DNA of 23,037 bases from JBGSWE01 sp049292975 (GCA_049292975.1 JBATRZ010000053.1:1-23037); one strand, 5' to 3'. Counted from the first letter of the stretch, positions 1 to 6,634 are shown. A program made the numbers and translations. Notes: a model not told the origin generated them from the letters alone.

Positions 1-392
1 GCGCTATACAGCACCTCTTCTACGCTGCGGTGCAGGCGGTGGATTTCGTCAATGAAAAGGATGTCGCCGTCCTGAAGGTTGGTCAGCAAGCTCGCCAAAT
101 CACCTGCCCGTTCGATGGCCGGGCCGCTTGTCACACGAATACTGGCGCCCATCTCGCGCGCGATGACATTGGCCAGCGTTGTTTTGCCCAGTCCCGGCGG
201 GCCGTACAAGAGGATGTGGTCAAGCGGTTCACCGCGCTTTTGCGCTGCGTCGATGGCCAGCTGTAGATTCTGCTTGATACGTTCTTGGCCAATGTAGTTA
301 GCAAAGTCCTGCGGACGCAGCGTGACTGCAAACTCAACCTCTTCCGGCGTGTCATCATCGGCTGCCATGTGTACGATTCGCTCAACTGCCAT
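1..392 (-). CDS. ruvB: Holliday junction branch migration ATPase RuvB (N-terminal part, cut by window edge)
   Basis: This is the AAA+ motor that drives branch migration of Holliday junctions together with RuvA. Reading the minus strand from the ATG at 392-390 gives a RuvB N-terminus: LRPQDFANYIGQ, then the Walker A motif YGPPGLGKTTLAN, the segment SGPAIERAGDLASLL, and Walker B as ILFIDEIHRL. The frame stays open to base 1, so roughly the last two thirds of the protein lie outside the window. The start overlaps the ruvA stop as TAATG, which indicates translational coupling within a ruvCAB operon. A second in-frame ATG at 368 is possible. Identification is very secure from the motifs; only the exact start is open. 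Confidence 0.95.
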   Translation of the reverse strand, partial: MAVERIVHMAADDDTPEEVEFAVTLRPQDFANYIGQERIKQNLQLAIDAAQKRGEPLDHILLYGPPGLGKTTLANVIAREMGASIRVTSGPAIERAGDLASLLTNLQDGDILFIDEIHRLHRSVEEVLYS

Positions 393-973
393 TATGCGCC
401 GCCCTTCAGCGCTTGCTTGATGCGCTCTTCGGCCGGCAGATCCTTATCAACATTTTTCAGTGCCATAGCGGCATCTTGCGGCGTATAACCAAGTGACACC
501 AGCGCCTCGGCGGCTTCGTCCTGCATACCAACGCCCGGGCGGGTCACGATACCTTCGGCAGCCTCTGACGCTTCGATACCTACCCTATCCCTTAGCTCTA
601 CCACTATCTGCTCAGCTGCCCGCTTGCCTACGCCCTTGGCGCCTTGCAGGAACCTTACATCGCCATTGGCGATTGCGGTGCGCACCATGCCGGCGCTGCC
701 GGCATCCAGCACGCCCATGGCAACTTTGGGGCCAACGTTCTTGACGCCCAATAGCAACTCAAAGAGGCCTTTGTTAGCAAGTGATGTAAAGCCGAACAAA
801 TCGTATGATTGCTCGCGCACATGCTCGTAAACGTACAGCTTGGCCTTTTCACCCACCTGCAGGCGGCCATAATCCTCGGCCGAGACCTGCAAGCCGTAGC
901 CAACCCCGCCCACGTCCATAACAACTTGGTCTAAAATCTTTTCGCTCAAGTTCCCAGAAAGTGTCGCAATCAT
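392..973 (-). CDS. ruvA: Holliday junction branch migration complex subunit RuvA
   Basis: RuvA binds the four-way junction and loads RuvB. The protein of about 193 residues has the usual family length. It begins MIATLSGNLSEK, followed by the OB-fold motif VGGVGYGLQVS. The helix-hairpin-helix segments are FELLLGVKNVGPKVAMGVL and FLQGAKGVGKRAAEQIVVEL, and the C-terminal RuvB-binding domain contains ALVSLGYTPQDAAMAL. I chose the ATG at 973 because homologues start there, although an ATG three codons upstream (982) fits ribosome spacing better. The frame stays open further upstream into the 1001-1021 palindrome, but that extension is not RuvA-like. It is separated from ruvC by the RAYT unit on the opposite strand. 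Confidence 0.95.
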   Translation of the reverse strand: MIATLSGNLSEKILDQVVMDVGGVGYGLQVSAEDYGRLQVGEKAKLYVYEHVREQSYDLFGFTSLANKGLFELLLGVKNVGPKVAMGVLDAGSAGMVRTAIANGDVRFLQGAKGVGKRAAEQIVVELRDRVGIEASEAAEGIVTRPGVGMQDEAAEALVSLGYTPQDAAMALKNVDKDLPAEERIKQALKGGA

Positions 974-1000
974 CCCCCTCATTATCCCACATCTCTTCTT

Positions 1001-1021
1001 GCTAGAGGCCAGGCCTCTAGC
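1001..1021. repeat. 21-bp REP-like palindrome, left flank of the RAYT gene
   Basis: A perfect 10-bp arm (GCTAGAGGCC), a central A, then the exact reverse complement of the arm. It lies 13 bp before the RAYT start codon. A matching palindrome with central T lies at 1662-1682 and a third copy with central A at 22916-22936. The copies at 1001 and 22916 also share the next two bases (GT). REP palindromes recognised by RAYTs typically flank the transposase gene, as seen here. Confidence 0.9.
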
Positions 1022-1022
1022 G

Positions 1023-1028
1023 TATACT
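1023..1028 (+). promoter_or_regulatory. Possible -10 box of the RAYT gene
   Basis: TATACT lies six bases before the ATG at 1035. A weak -35-like TTGCTA (999-1004) lies 18 bases upstream, so the palindrome would fill the promoter spacer. The -10 placement is visible; its function is inferred. Confidence 0.35.
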
Positions 1029-1034
1029 TTTGAC

Positions 1035-1649
1035 ATGCCGACTAGAAACACCCGCAAGATCTATAGCGCCGACCATTTTTATCACGTTTACTCAAGAGGT
1101 ATCAATAAGCAAGCTGTTTTTCATAATGACCAGGACCGAGCATTTTTTATTTCACTTTTTAAGCGTTATCTCTCGGAAAAACCAACTTTCAGCCCTTATC
1201 GTGTCCCATATAAATGGTTCGGCGGCCGGCTCGAGCTTGTTTGTTACTGCCTTATGCCAAATCACGTTCATCTTCTTGTTTATCAGCATGATGAAAAAGC
1301 AATGGCCGAATTCCTGCACTCGCTCATGACAAGCTACAGCATGTACTACAATCAAAAATATAAACATTTTGGCCCCGTCTTCCAGAGCCGTTACTTCGCT
1401 AGCTTGATAGATCAGGATAGTTACCTGGAGCACATAACGCGGTACATCCATCTGAATTCAAAGGATTGGCGAACATACCCCTACTCGAGCATCGGTTATT
1501 ATACCGGCAACAAACACAGCTCCTGGCTTAAGCCAGATAAGGTCTTGCAGAAGTTTTCTAGCACAAACGACTATTTGACATTTGTGCGAGACTACGAAGA
1601 TCACAAACAGATGCTTGATGAACTTAAACTGGAGCTTGCCCACGATTAG
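1035..1649 (+). CDS. REP-associated tyrosine transposase (RAYT, Y1/TnpA_REP family)
   Basis: A 204-residue single-domain HUH/Y1 transposase of the IS200/IS605-related RAYT group, which nicks single-stranded REP palindromes through a covalent tyrosine intermediate. Family features are the N-terminal FYHVYSRGINKQAVF, the HUH motif in CLMPNHVHLLVY (HVH), and the catalytic-tyrosine helix region SLMTSYSMYYNQKYKHFGPV followed by FQSRYFASLI. The ATG at 1035 fits the family; an in-frame TTG at 999 would begin before the palindrome and is unlikely. The gene is AT-richer than its neighbours and lies antisense to the ruv operon between ruvC and ruvA. The two palindromes that bracket it are in opposite orientation by their central base, so the whole unit is 1001-1682. 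It looks intact. Confidence 0.92.
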   Translation: MPTRNTRKIYSADHFYHVYSRGINKQAVFHNDQDRAFFISLFKRYLSEKPTFSPYRVPYKWFGGRLELVCYCLMPNHVHLLVYQHDEKAMAEFLHSLMTSYSMYYNQKYKHFGPVFQSRYFASLIDQDSYLEHITRYIHLNSKDWRTYPYSSIGYYTGNKHSSWLKPDKVLQKFSSTNDYLTFVRDYEDHKQMLDELKLELAHD

Positions 1650-1661
1650 TGCAACAGAACT

Positions 1662-1682
1662 GCTAGAGGCCTGGCCTCTAGC
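1662..1682. repeat. 21-bp REP-like palindrome, right flank of the RAYT gene
   Basis: Same 10-bp arms as at 1001-1021 but with central T, so it is the inverted counterpart. It lies 12 bp after the RAYT stop codon and 12 bp past the 3' end of ruvC. It could fold as a stem on either strand. Confidence 0.9.
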
Positions 1683-1694
1683 AGGGTTGGTGGG

Positions 1695-2168
1695 TTAGGG
1701 TTTGTGGGTCATGCTGTGGCAGATGGCGGCGGCTATGGCGTCAGCTGCGTCGTCGGGTTTCGGGACCTCCTTTAATCCCAGCAAGACACGCACCATCTCC
1801 TGGATTTGCTTTTTGTCAGCTTTGCCGTAGCCGGTAATAGCCTGCTTGATTTGGAGCGGTGTGTACTCGGCTATCTTGAGGTTCGCCTGCATGGCCGCGA
1901 GCAATACTACTCCCCTGGCCTGTGCGACCGTCATAGCCGTTGTCACGTTCTGAGCGAAAAACAGCTTTTCTATTGCCATCTCATCGGGTTTGGTCTGTTT
2001 GATGATGCCTGTCAATTCGTCATAAATAGTTTGCAGGCGCACAGCATCGTCCTCTTTAACTGGCGTGCGTATAACCCCGCCGTCCACTAGTTGCGGCTTA
2101 CCCTTAACAACGTCAATAATGCCAAAGCCTAAGATGCCGGTGCCGGGGTCAATGCCGATGATTCTCAT
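1695..2168 (-). CDS. ruvC: Crossover junction endodeoxyribonuclease RuvC
   Basis: RuvC is the Holliday junction resolvase that cuts the junction bound by RuvAB. The 157-residue protein has the usual length. Acidic catalytic residues are visible in IIGIDPGTGILGFGI (first Asp), MAIEKLFFAQN (Glu) and PDDAADAIAAAICH (paired Asp). The region AAMQANLKIAEYTPLQIKQAITGYGKADKKQ is typical of the DNA-binding face. The start at 2168 (MRIIGIDPG) matches the family; a longer frame from 2198 adds a non-homologous lysine-rich tail. The first 20 bases overlap the 3' end of the upstream membrane protein gene. ruvA would normally follow, but the RAYT unit intervenes. Confidence 0.95.
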   Translation of the reverse strand: MRIIGIDPGTGILGFGIIDVVKGKPQLVDGGVIRTPVKEDDAVRLQTIYDELTGIIKQTKPDEMAIEKLFFAQNVTTAMTVAQARGVVLLAAMQANLKIAEYTPLQIKQAITGYGKADKKQIQEMVRVLLGLKEVPKPDDAADAIAAAICHSMTHKP

Positions 2169-2577
2169 TATTTTCGTTTTTTTTTGTAGACAATCCAATA
2201 ATAAAATACGCGACAGAAGACCATATTATTAAGTTAATAATTAAGCTTAGGGGATGCACGCTTGCAAAAGGGTAAAAGGCCTTTTCCTCCATCTCATTTT
2301 CAAAATCTGCGAATACCAAAGGTAGCTTAAGGGTTACCTCAGTTTCCTCAAGTACAAAACCATTAGTCCCATACGAAATGACTGCAAACGGAACACCTTT
2401 AACAAATAGTTGTCCGAGATTCCTGCAATCTCTTGCTACACCAGGTGAACAATGAAACGCTGATTCATTTTCTGATTCATTTTTATATAGAGTAAATACA
2501 GATGTGGTTATAGCTATTGTAAGAAAACCAAATGCCAAACTAAGTAGGATGCGTTTTTTGTCATTATGGGCTTTCAC
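2149..2577 (-). CDS. Small membrane protein of unknown function inserted between yebC and ruvC
   Basis: I do not recognise this 142-residue protein. It has a hydrophobic segment near residues 10-29 (ILLSLAFGFLTIAITTSVF), a central region of about 80 residues containing two cysteines (HCSPGVARDCRN) that is probably outside the membrane, and a second hydrophobic segment near residues 108-127 (PLSLIINLIIWSSVAYFIIG). The C-terminal tail is rich in Asn, Glu and Lys. The start is GTG at 2577, with TATAGT seven bases upstream, so the message may be leaderless. Its 3' end overlaps ruvC by 20 bases. Base composition is AT-rich, unlike yebC and ruvC, and it splits an otherwise conserved yebC-ruvC pair, so it is probably a later acquisition. 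Confidence 0.7.
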   Translation of the reverse strand: MKAHNDKKRILLSLAFGFLTIAITTSVFTLYKNESENESAFHCSPGVARDCRNLGQLFVKGVPFAVISYGTNGFVLEETEVTLKLPLVFADFENEMEEKAFYPFASVHPLSLIINLIIWSSVAYFIIGLSTKKNENNENHRH

Positions 2578-2584
2578 TTACTAC

Positions 2585-2590
2585 ACTATA
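2585..2590 (-). promoter_or_regulatory. Possible -10 box for the 2149-2577 gene
   Basis: TATAGT on the minus strand ends seven bases before the GTG start at 2577. No convincing -35 box is seen. The rest of the gap up to yebC (2591-2684) is AT-rich and shows nothing else I can name. Confidence 0.35.
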
Positions 2591-2684
2591 CTTCAAACTT
2601 TTCAGGTTTTGTACAGTCTGGGATGGAATCCAAGCACAAAAATTGAGGTTTATATAAATACCACGAGATTATAGTGTCGCAGGT

Positions 2685-3389
2685 TTAAGCAAAGTTGGTG
2701 TAGGTGTTGCTGACGTCGTCCAGTTCATCCAGCGCGTCCATGAGGCGTTCAATCTTGCCCTGGGTTGCCTCGTCGCTGACTTCAATCGTGTTGTTCGGTT
2801 CGTAGGACAAGCTGGCTTCAGAAACCTCCACGTTTGCGGCTTTGAGCGCATCACGGACCTTAGCCAGGTCACCTTGCACTGTATAGATCATGGTTTCGCC
2901 ATCGTTTTCCTGCACATCTTCGGCACCTGCGTCTAGCGCAGCCATCATCAACTCATCACCGCCTCCTTTGGCTACGATTACACCCTTGCGGGTGAACTGG
3001 AAGGCTACGGAGCCCTTCTCGGCGATACTGCCGCCGTGTTTGGCAAAAGCATGACGGACTTCGGGATACGTGCGGTTTAGGTTATCGGTGGCGCATTCTA
3101 CCAGGATTGCCACGCCGCCCGGGCCGTAGCCTTCGTACATGACTTCTTGCAGCTGCGCTGCGGATTTGTCGGCAACCCGGGCAATAGCCCTATCAATGTT
3201 GCTGCTTGGCATGTTGGCAGCCTTGGCTTTTTCTATGGCCATAGCCAGCGCAGAATTCATAGCCGGGTCGGTACCGCCACGGGCCGCTATGGCAATCTGA
3301 TTGCCGATACGCGTAAAAACTGCGCCGCGCTTGGCATCGGTGATGCCCTTTTGCCTCTTGATTGTTGACCACTTCGAGTGTCCTGACAT
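2685..3389 (-). CDS. yebC: YebC/PmpR/TACO1 family protein
   Basis: A 234-residue member of the YebC/TACO1 family. Members have been described as transcriptional regulators and, more recently, as translation factors that help ribosomes through difficult stretches such as proline runs. The N-terminus MSGHSKWSTIKRQKGITDAK and the motif VAILVECATDNLNRTYPEVR are diagnostic. The acidic C-terminal region with LDAGAEDVQENDGE completes the three-domain fold. A clear ribosome site (GAGG) precedes the ATG at 3389. It follows comEC by seven bases, so the two are co-transcribed, and it belongs to the widespread yebC-ruvCAB arrangement. Length and motifs are normal. Confidence 0.95.
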   Translation of the reverse strand: MSGHSKWSTIKRQKGITDAKRGAVFTRIGNQIAIAARGGTDPAMNSALAMAIEKAKAANMPSSNIDRAIARVADKSAAQLQEVMYEGYGPGGVAILVECATDNLNRTYPEVRHAFAKHGGSIAEKGSVAFQFTRKGVIVAKGGGDELMMAALDAGAEDVQENDGETMIYTVQGDLAKVRDALKAANVEVSEASLSYEPNNTIEVSDEATQGKIERLMDALDELDDVSNTYTNFA

Positions 3390-3396
3390 AACAACC

Positions 3397-4848
3397 TCAT
3401 ACTACTACGTTCGTATCGTTTATATCTGTTATCGTAGCATTTTTGCCCGCCTTTTGCCACCAGATTAGCGTAACTGCAACGATTAACGCATACATGCCTG
3501 CAAGCGTCCACGCGCCAATTGAAACTTGGAATGTCATGTTTGGAATACGCGAGACAAGATTGGCAGTATCAAGCAGGTACGTCAGCAGCCACTTGGCCGG
3601 CCAGGCCACCCAGCCCGCCAGTGCCGGTACCAGCATGCCGGCCAATCCTGCTATGAAGCTTAAAAGCATCGCCAGCGGAATAAGCGGTACTACCAGCAGG
3701 TTAGCCAGCAGCACCATGTAGCTCGAATCATTAAAAATATACAAAATAAGCGGCAGGGTCATTAACTGCGCCGCCATACTCTCTATGATGAGATTGGTGA
3801 AGGTGCTGGTCTTTTTGTCCTTAAACAGCCGCCGTCTGGCAAGCGGCGCGATCACCAGCACGCCAAAGAAGGCCAAGAACGACAGGTACCAGCCAATATC
3901 AGACCACAGATACAGCGGATTCCACAGTGCCGTGGCAGCGGCCGTCACCATTATAAGCACCATCGGTCGCACCACCCTGCCGTAGTACCATGCGCCAAGC
4001 GCAAGCAGGCTGATGATAGAGGCCCGCACGATTGATGGGCTGGCACCGGTCACCAGCAGAAAAGACAAGATCAGCACCGCCGCGCTAACCATCACCTGGA
4101 ATTTAGAACGCTTGGCAAGCAGTCGGCGGGTTGCCCGCACCAGAATGGTCAAATTATAGCCCGATACAGCCACGATATGCGTCAGCCCTACCGCTGCCAA
4201 AATCTCCTGTGTGTTCGCCGGCAAAGTACTGCGCTGACCGATGAGAATACCCAGGCCAAACGAAGCCTGCGGCTCTGGCAATGCAGACTGCATGCCTGCC
4301 GCAAATTCGCGGGTTGTCCTATACGCAACCGATTGCGACCGCCCCGTTACCTCCAACTTGGCATAACTCAAGTAAGCCACGCGCCCGCCGCGGGCCGGAT
4401 AAAATTTACCTGTCACCCGCACCTCATCACCGCGGTATACTGCCCTCTCACCAAATCCAGATACACCAATCTTGCCTACCAGCCTGCGCTGTTCTGGGTA
4501 CTCAAGCCGCAAGGAGCCTAGATCAAATGCCAAGCTGGCCCGTTCGTCATACACCCCATCTGTTAGTGCCTTGCCAACCAAAGTAACCTGGTCTTTCTCT
4601 ATCGTGTTCAAATAATTAACTCCGGCCATAAACTGCCCGCCCCGCCACCATCCCAAGCTAAAGCCGAAGAGCAAGACAAAATAGACAGATAATATCCTGG
4701 CGCGCCGGAAGCTTACCAGGCTCAAGAATGCAAAAACAGCGGGCCACCACCCGCTGATATCGGCCGCAAACCTTGCCCACCCAAGACCGGCCAGAACCGC
4801 TGCCCCGCACAGTATATACCGTGTGGTGCGGCGGTACCTGCGACCCAT
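3397..4848 (-). CDS. comEC: ComEC/Rec2 family competence membrane protein (channel part only)
   Basis: ComEC is the inner-membrane channel that imports single-stranded DNA during natural transformation. This protein of about 483 residues has an N-terminal hydrophobic pair, an OB-like soluble region (residues about 80-165), and the competence domain starting FGLGILIGQRSTLP. The hallmark LTHIVAVSGYNLTILV is present, followed by many membrane helices. It ends at NDTNVVV without the C-terminal metallo-beta-lactamase-like domain found in long ComEC proteins. The GTG at 4857 is possible, but the ATG at 4848 forms a TGATG overlap with the stop of the small ORF upstream, so I prefer it. yebC follows directly. 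Confidence 0.92.
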   Translation of the reverse strand: MGRRYRRTTRYILCGAAVLAGLGWARFAADISGWWPAVFAFLSLVSFRRARILSVYFVLLFGFSLGWWRGGQFMAGVNYLNTIEKDQVTLVGKALTDGVYDERASLAFDLGSLRLEYPEQRRLVGKIGVSGFGERAVYRGDEVRVTGKFYPARGGRVAYLSYAKLEVTGRSQSVAYRTTREFAAGMQSALPEPQASFGLGILIGQRSTLPANTQEILAAVGLTHIVAVSGYNLTILVRATRRLLAKRSKFQVMVSAAVLILSFLLVTGASPSIVRASIISLLALGAWYYGRVVRPMVLIMVTAAATALWNPLYLWSDIGWYLSFLAFFGVLVIAPLARRRLFKDKKTSTFTNLIIESMAAQLMTLPLILYIFNDSSYMVLLANLLVVPLIPLAMLLSFIAGLAGMLVPALAGWVAWPAKWLLTYLLDTANLVSRIPNMTFQVSIGAWTLAGMYALIVAVTLIWWQKAGKNATITDINDTNVVV

Positions 4849-5063
4849 CACATGCACTCTTTTCTACTGAAAACTTTTCCTGCGGCACCGAGCAGCACGT
4901 TCGCTTCGCGGTGTATATACTTATACGCCTTGTCGCGAGAAGAGCTACCCGGCACACACAGGATAAAGCTTTCGCATACGAAAAGCTGCATGCGAGGGGT
5001 CTCTGTACGCCTCTCCATACCAGGCAATATACGCCTAAGTTTGGCAAACGCAAGCATAAGCAA
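4848..5063 (-). CDS. Small ORF between EamA transporter and comEC, function unknown
   Basis: A 71-codon frame that fills the gap between the transporter gene (stop at 5068) and comEC. Its TGA stop overlaps the comEC ATG (TGATG), the usual sign of translational coupling, which is the main reason to believe it. The first codon is TTG at 5063, with ATG at 5057 and further ATGs at 5018 and 4991. The product contains LFVCESFILCVPGSSSRDKA and RKECM near its end, is cysteine- and arginine-containing, and matches no family I know. Several frames are open here, so it may be a spacer rather than a gene. Confidence 0.4.
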   Translation of the reverse strand: MLMLAFAKLRRILPGMERRTETPRMQLFVCESFILCVPGSSSRDKAYKYIHREANVLLGAAGKVFSRKECM

Positions 5064-5067
5064 TACA

Positions 5068-5940
5068 TTATCTACCGAACGTCAGCAATACAGCTCCTGC
5101 AATAATGAGCGCAAGGGAAGCAATCTTGGGCTTAGTTAGCTTCTCCCTTAAGATCACTATGCCTATCAGTGAAGCCATGAGGATATTGGTGCTTCTCAGG
5201 GCTGATACATACGCGATTGGACCTGATGCAACCGCAAGTAAGTAAGTGACGTAGGTCGTGCTTTGCAGTGCGCCTACTACGCCTAGCTGTTTTGCTAACG
5301 GCCGTAGCCCTACCGTAACCTTTTGTTTACTTATGCACATTGCTACAAATAAGGTAAGTGCTGCCCCCGTTGTACTGGCGAGACTGTAGAACATTGGATC
5401 TGAGGCCTGTATTGCCACCTTATCCAGGATGCTTACCAACGAAACAAGCAGTACCCCCGCCAGCATTGCACTGCTGCTTCTGTCTTCCCGGAAGGGCTGG
5501 AGCGGATGATGCAGGCGCCTGCCCTTAAGCCCTAGTGCATATATGCCTAGAACTGTTAGCATAACTCCAGCCGAAGCAACAGCTCCCGGCACCTCACCTA
5601 AAGTAAGCCAGGCTAAGAGCAAAGCGAACACCGGCCACAGGCTTTGCAATGGCAATACTTTTGAAAGTTCACCATCCTTTATAGCGTGCTTGTACAAAAA
5701 AGTGTTAAGCGGGTAGAACCCCACAGACACAATCAAAATCGGTAGCCAAAATGCAGTGCCCAGATCAAATGGGTTTAACATTCTATTGCTAAAGAGCACG
5801 ATGGCTAAAAGGATTGGTATCGAAATACACTGTACCAAGAAGCCGTAGGTAAAGTGATGTAACTGGCCTATTAATTTCTTCTCAAAAGGGCGGCGAGTGG
5901 CCACCAGGATGGCACTAAAAAGTGCCCAAATAATCCACAT
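5068..5940 (-). CDS. EamA/DMT-superfamily transporter
   Basis: A 290-residue integral membrane protein with the two-repeat, roughly ten-helix pattern of drug/metabolite transporters. Each half has the EamA arrangement: the first repeat ends LLAWLTLGEVPGAVASAGVMLTVLGIY, and the second ends in SALRSTNILMASLIGIVIL with the motif REKLTKPKIASLALIIAGAVLL. Such proteins export metabolites or amino acids; the substrate cannot be told from sequence. The ATG at 5940 is preceded by AAGGA, and a consensus promoter lies upstream at 6015-6043. It is the first gene of the run leading into comEC and yebC. Confidence 0.88.
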   Translation of the reverse strand: MWIIWALFSAILVATRRPFEKKLIGQLHHFTYGFLVQCISIPILLAIVLFSNRMLNPFDLGTAFWLPILIVSVGFYPLNTFLYKHAIKDGELSKVLPLQSLWPVFALLLAWLTLGEVPGAVASAGVMLTVLGIYALGLKGRRLHHPLQPFREDRSSSAMLAGVLLVSLVSILDKVAIQASDPMFYSLASTTGAALTLFVAMCISKQKVTVGLRPLAKQLGVVGALQSTTYVTYLLAVASGPIAYVSALRSTNILMASLIGIVILREKLTKPKIASLALIIAGAVLLTFGR

Positions 5941-6014
5941 TTATTTTCCTTCTTTTCGTGTTTAATTTGTTACTTACAAGAGATTTAGGACACAAATGTC
6001 CTCAATTTAACCCC

Positions 6015-6043
6015 ATTTTAGCATAAGTAAAACAAAATGTCAA
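6015..6043 (-). promoter_or_regulatory. Sigma-A promoter of the EamA transporter gene
   Basis: On the minus strand: -35 TTGACA (6043-6038), 17-base spacer, extended -10 TATGC-TAAAAT (6020-6015). The predicted start near 6008 gives a leader of about 68 bases that contains a six-base-pair hairpin (AGGACA/TGTCCT, 5988-6003). Confidence 0.8.
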
Positions 6044-6096
6044 GAAATATGTTGAGGGCTTCTTTCTATACACGCAAACCCCACGCAGTAAGCAGA

Positions 6097-6125
6097 TTGA
6101 CTTTTTGCATCAAATAACAGATAAT
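6097..6125 (+). promoter_or_regulatory. Promoter reading toward tRNA-Lys
   Basis: TTGACT (6097-6102), 17-base spacer, GATAAT (6120-6125). The start would fall near 6132, where the structured region begins, about 160 bases before the tRNA. Confidence 0.65.
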
Positions 6126-6128
6126 AAC

Positions 6129-6285
6129 CCCTGTCATTTTGCAGTTTTCTGCAGCTACCCAATTTACCAAACCAAGCAGCTTGACTGCTGTTTGGCAAAT
6201 TGAGAGGAGCAGGCTTGGCAAGATAGCCAACAATGACGGGCAAATTTATTTTGCCGGCAGTGTGGCTGTCTTGCCATCACACTGC
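6129..6285 (+). ncRNA. Candidate structured RNA upstream of tRNA-Lys (unidentified)
   Basis: Between the promoter and the tRNA the sequence folds almost completely on paper. A closing stem pairs 6133-6138 with 6232-6237, with a CCC/GGG extension. It encloses three hairpins: 6140-6144/6149-6153 (TGCAG/CTGCA); a long one at 6160-6202 with CAATTT/AAATTG, CCAAA/TTTGG and AGCAG/CTGCT; and 6215-6219/6226-6230 (TTGGC/GCCAA). A further hairpin GGCAAA/TTTGCC lies near 6239-6255, and an eight-base-pair stem GCAGTGTG/CACACTGC at 6257-6285 ends five bases before the tRNA. The layout is cloverleaf-like, but no tRNA consensus is present. It could be a processed leader or an independent small RNA. An open frame on the minus strand (6040-6243, TTG start) is a weaker alternative. 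Confidence 0.45.
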
Positions 6286-6290
6286 GACGA

Positions 6291-6367
6291 GGGCCCATAG
6301 CTCAGCAGGTTAGAGCATCTGCCTTTTAAGCAGAGTGTCGTGGGTTCGAGTCCCACTGGGCCCTCCA
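6291..6367 (+). tRNA. tRNA-Lys (anticodon TTT)
   Basis: The acceptor stem GGGCCCA (6291-6297) pairs with TGGGCCC (6357-6363), followed by discriminator T and an encoded CCA (6365-6367). The anticodon stem TCTGC/GCAGA encloses the loop CTTTTAA, giving anticodon TTT. The T-arm is GTGGG-TTCGAGT-CCCAC. A T discriminator base is uncommon for lysine tRNAs. The 3' end is repeated downstream (6537, 6600, 7147). Confidence 0.97.
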
Positions 6368-6374
6368 TATAAAC

Positions 6375-6399
6375 AACGTCACCTTGTGTGGCGTTTTTT
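6375..6399 (+). terminator. Intrinsic terminator after tRNA-Lys
   Basis: Stem AACGTCAC (6375-6382) pairs with GTGGCGTT (6388-6395), including one T-G wobble, and is followed by a run of T's. It starts eight bases after the CCA end. Confidence 0.85.
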
Positions 6400-6536
6400 A
6401 TATGGCATGGTTCAGCAGGTCTCGCACCGATGACACTCTGAAAGAGTGGAGTCGGGCGTTAATGTCCTGTGGACATTCACGTTTTCCTTGCTTGGCCGAG
6501 CGAAGATATTTATATCTGAGAGAGCAATATGACATG

Positions 6537-6551
6537 CGAGTCCCACTGGGC
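6537..6551 (+). repeat. Partial copy of the tRNA-Lys T-arm/3' end
   Basis: Fifteen bases identical to tRNA positions 6347-6361 (CGAGTCCCACTGGGC). The copy sits inside a seven-base-pair inverted repeat (GACATGC/GCATGTC, 6531-6556). A D-arm-like stretch, TCAGCAGGT, occurs about 125 bases before it. Confidence 0.8.
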
Positions 6552-6599
6552 ATGTCTAAGGGTTGTCGTTGCAAATCTACCTTTGATTTGCCGACAAGG

Positions 6600-6620
6600 C
6601 GAGTCCCACTGGGCCCTCCA
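6600..6620 (+). repeat. 21-bp direct repeat of the tRNA-Lys 3' end (att-like)
   Basis: Identical to tRNA positions 6347-6367, including the encoded CCA. It is preceded by a nested hairpin (TTGTCG/CGACAA around GCAAATC/GATTTGC, about 6563-6597) and followed by its own terminator at 6635-6656. The spacing between the two 21-bp copies is 253 bp. Confidence 0.9.
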
Positions 6621-6634
6621 AATCGATTATGTTT

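Noticed and set aside
999..1034. TTG start at 999 for the RAYT gene, adding 12 residues
   Set aside because: The extension would be encoded by the palindrome itself; the family starts at the ATG at 1035.
974..1057. Longer RuvA N-terminus from 1057
   Set aside because: The extra residues are encoded by palindrome and RAYT upstream DNA and do not resemble RuvA, which begins at MIATLSG.
6040..6243. 67-codon frame on the minus strand
   Set aside because: It begins with TTG, runs through the EamA promoter region and overlaps the densely paired stretch; RNA structure explains the region better, though I cannot exclude a gene.
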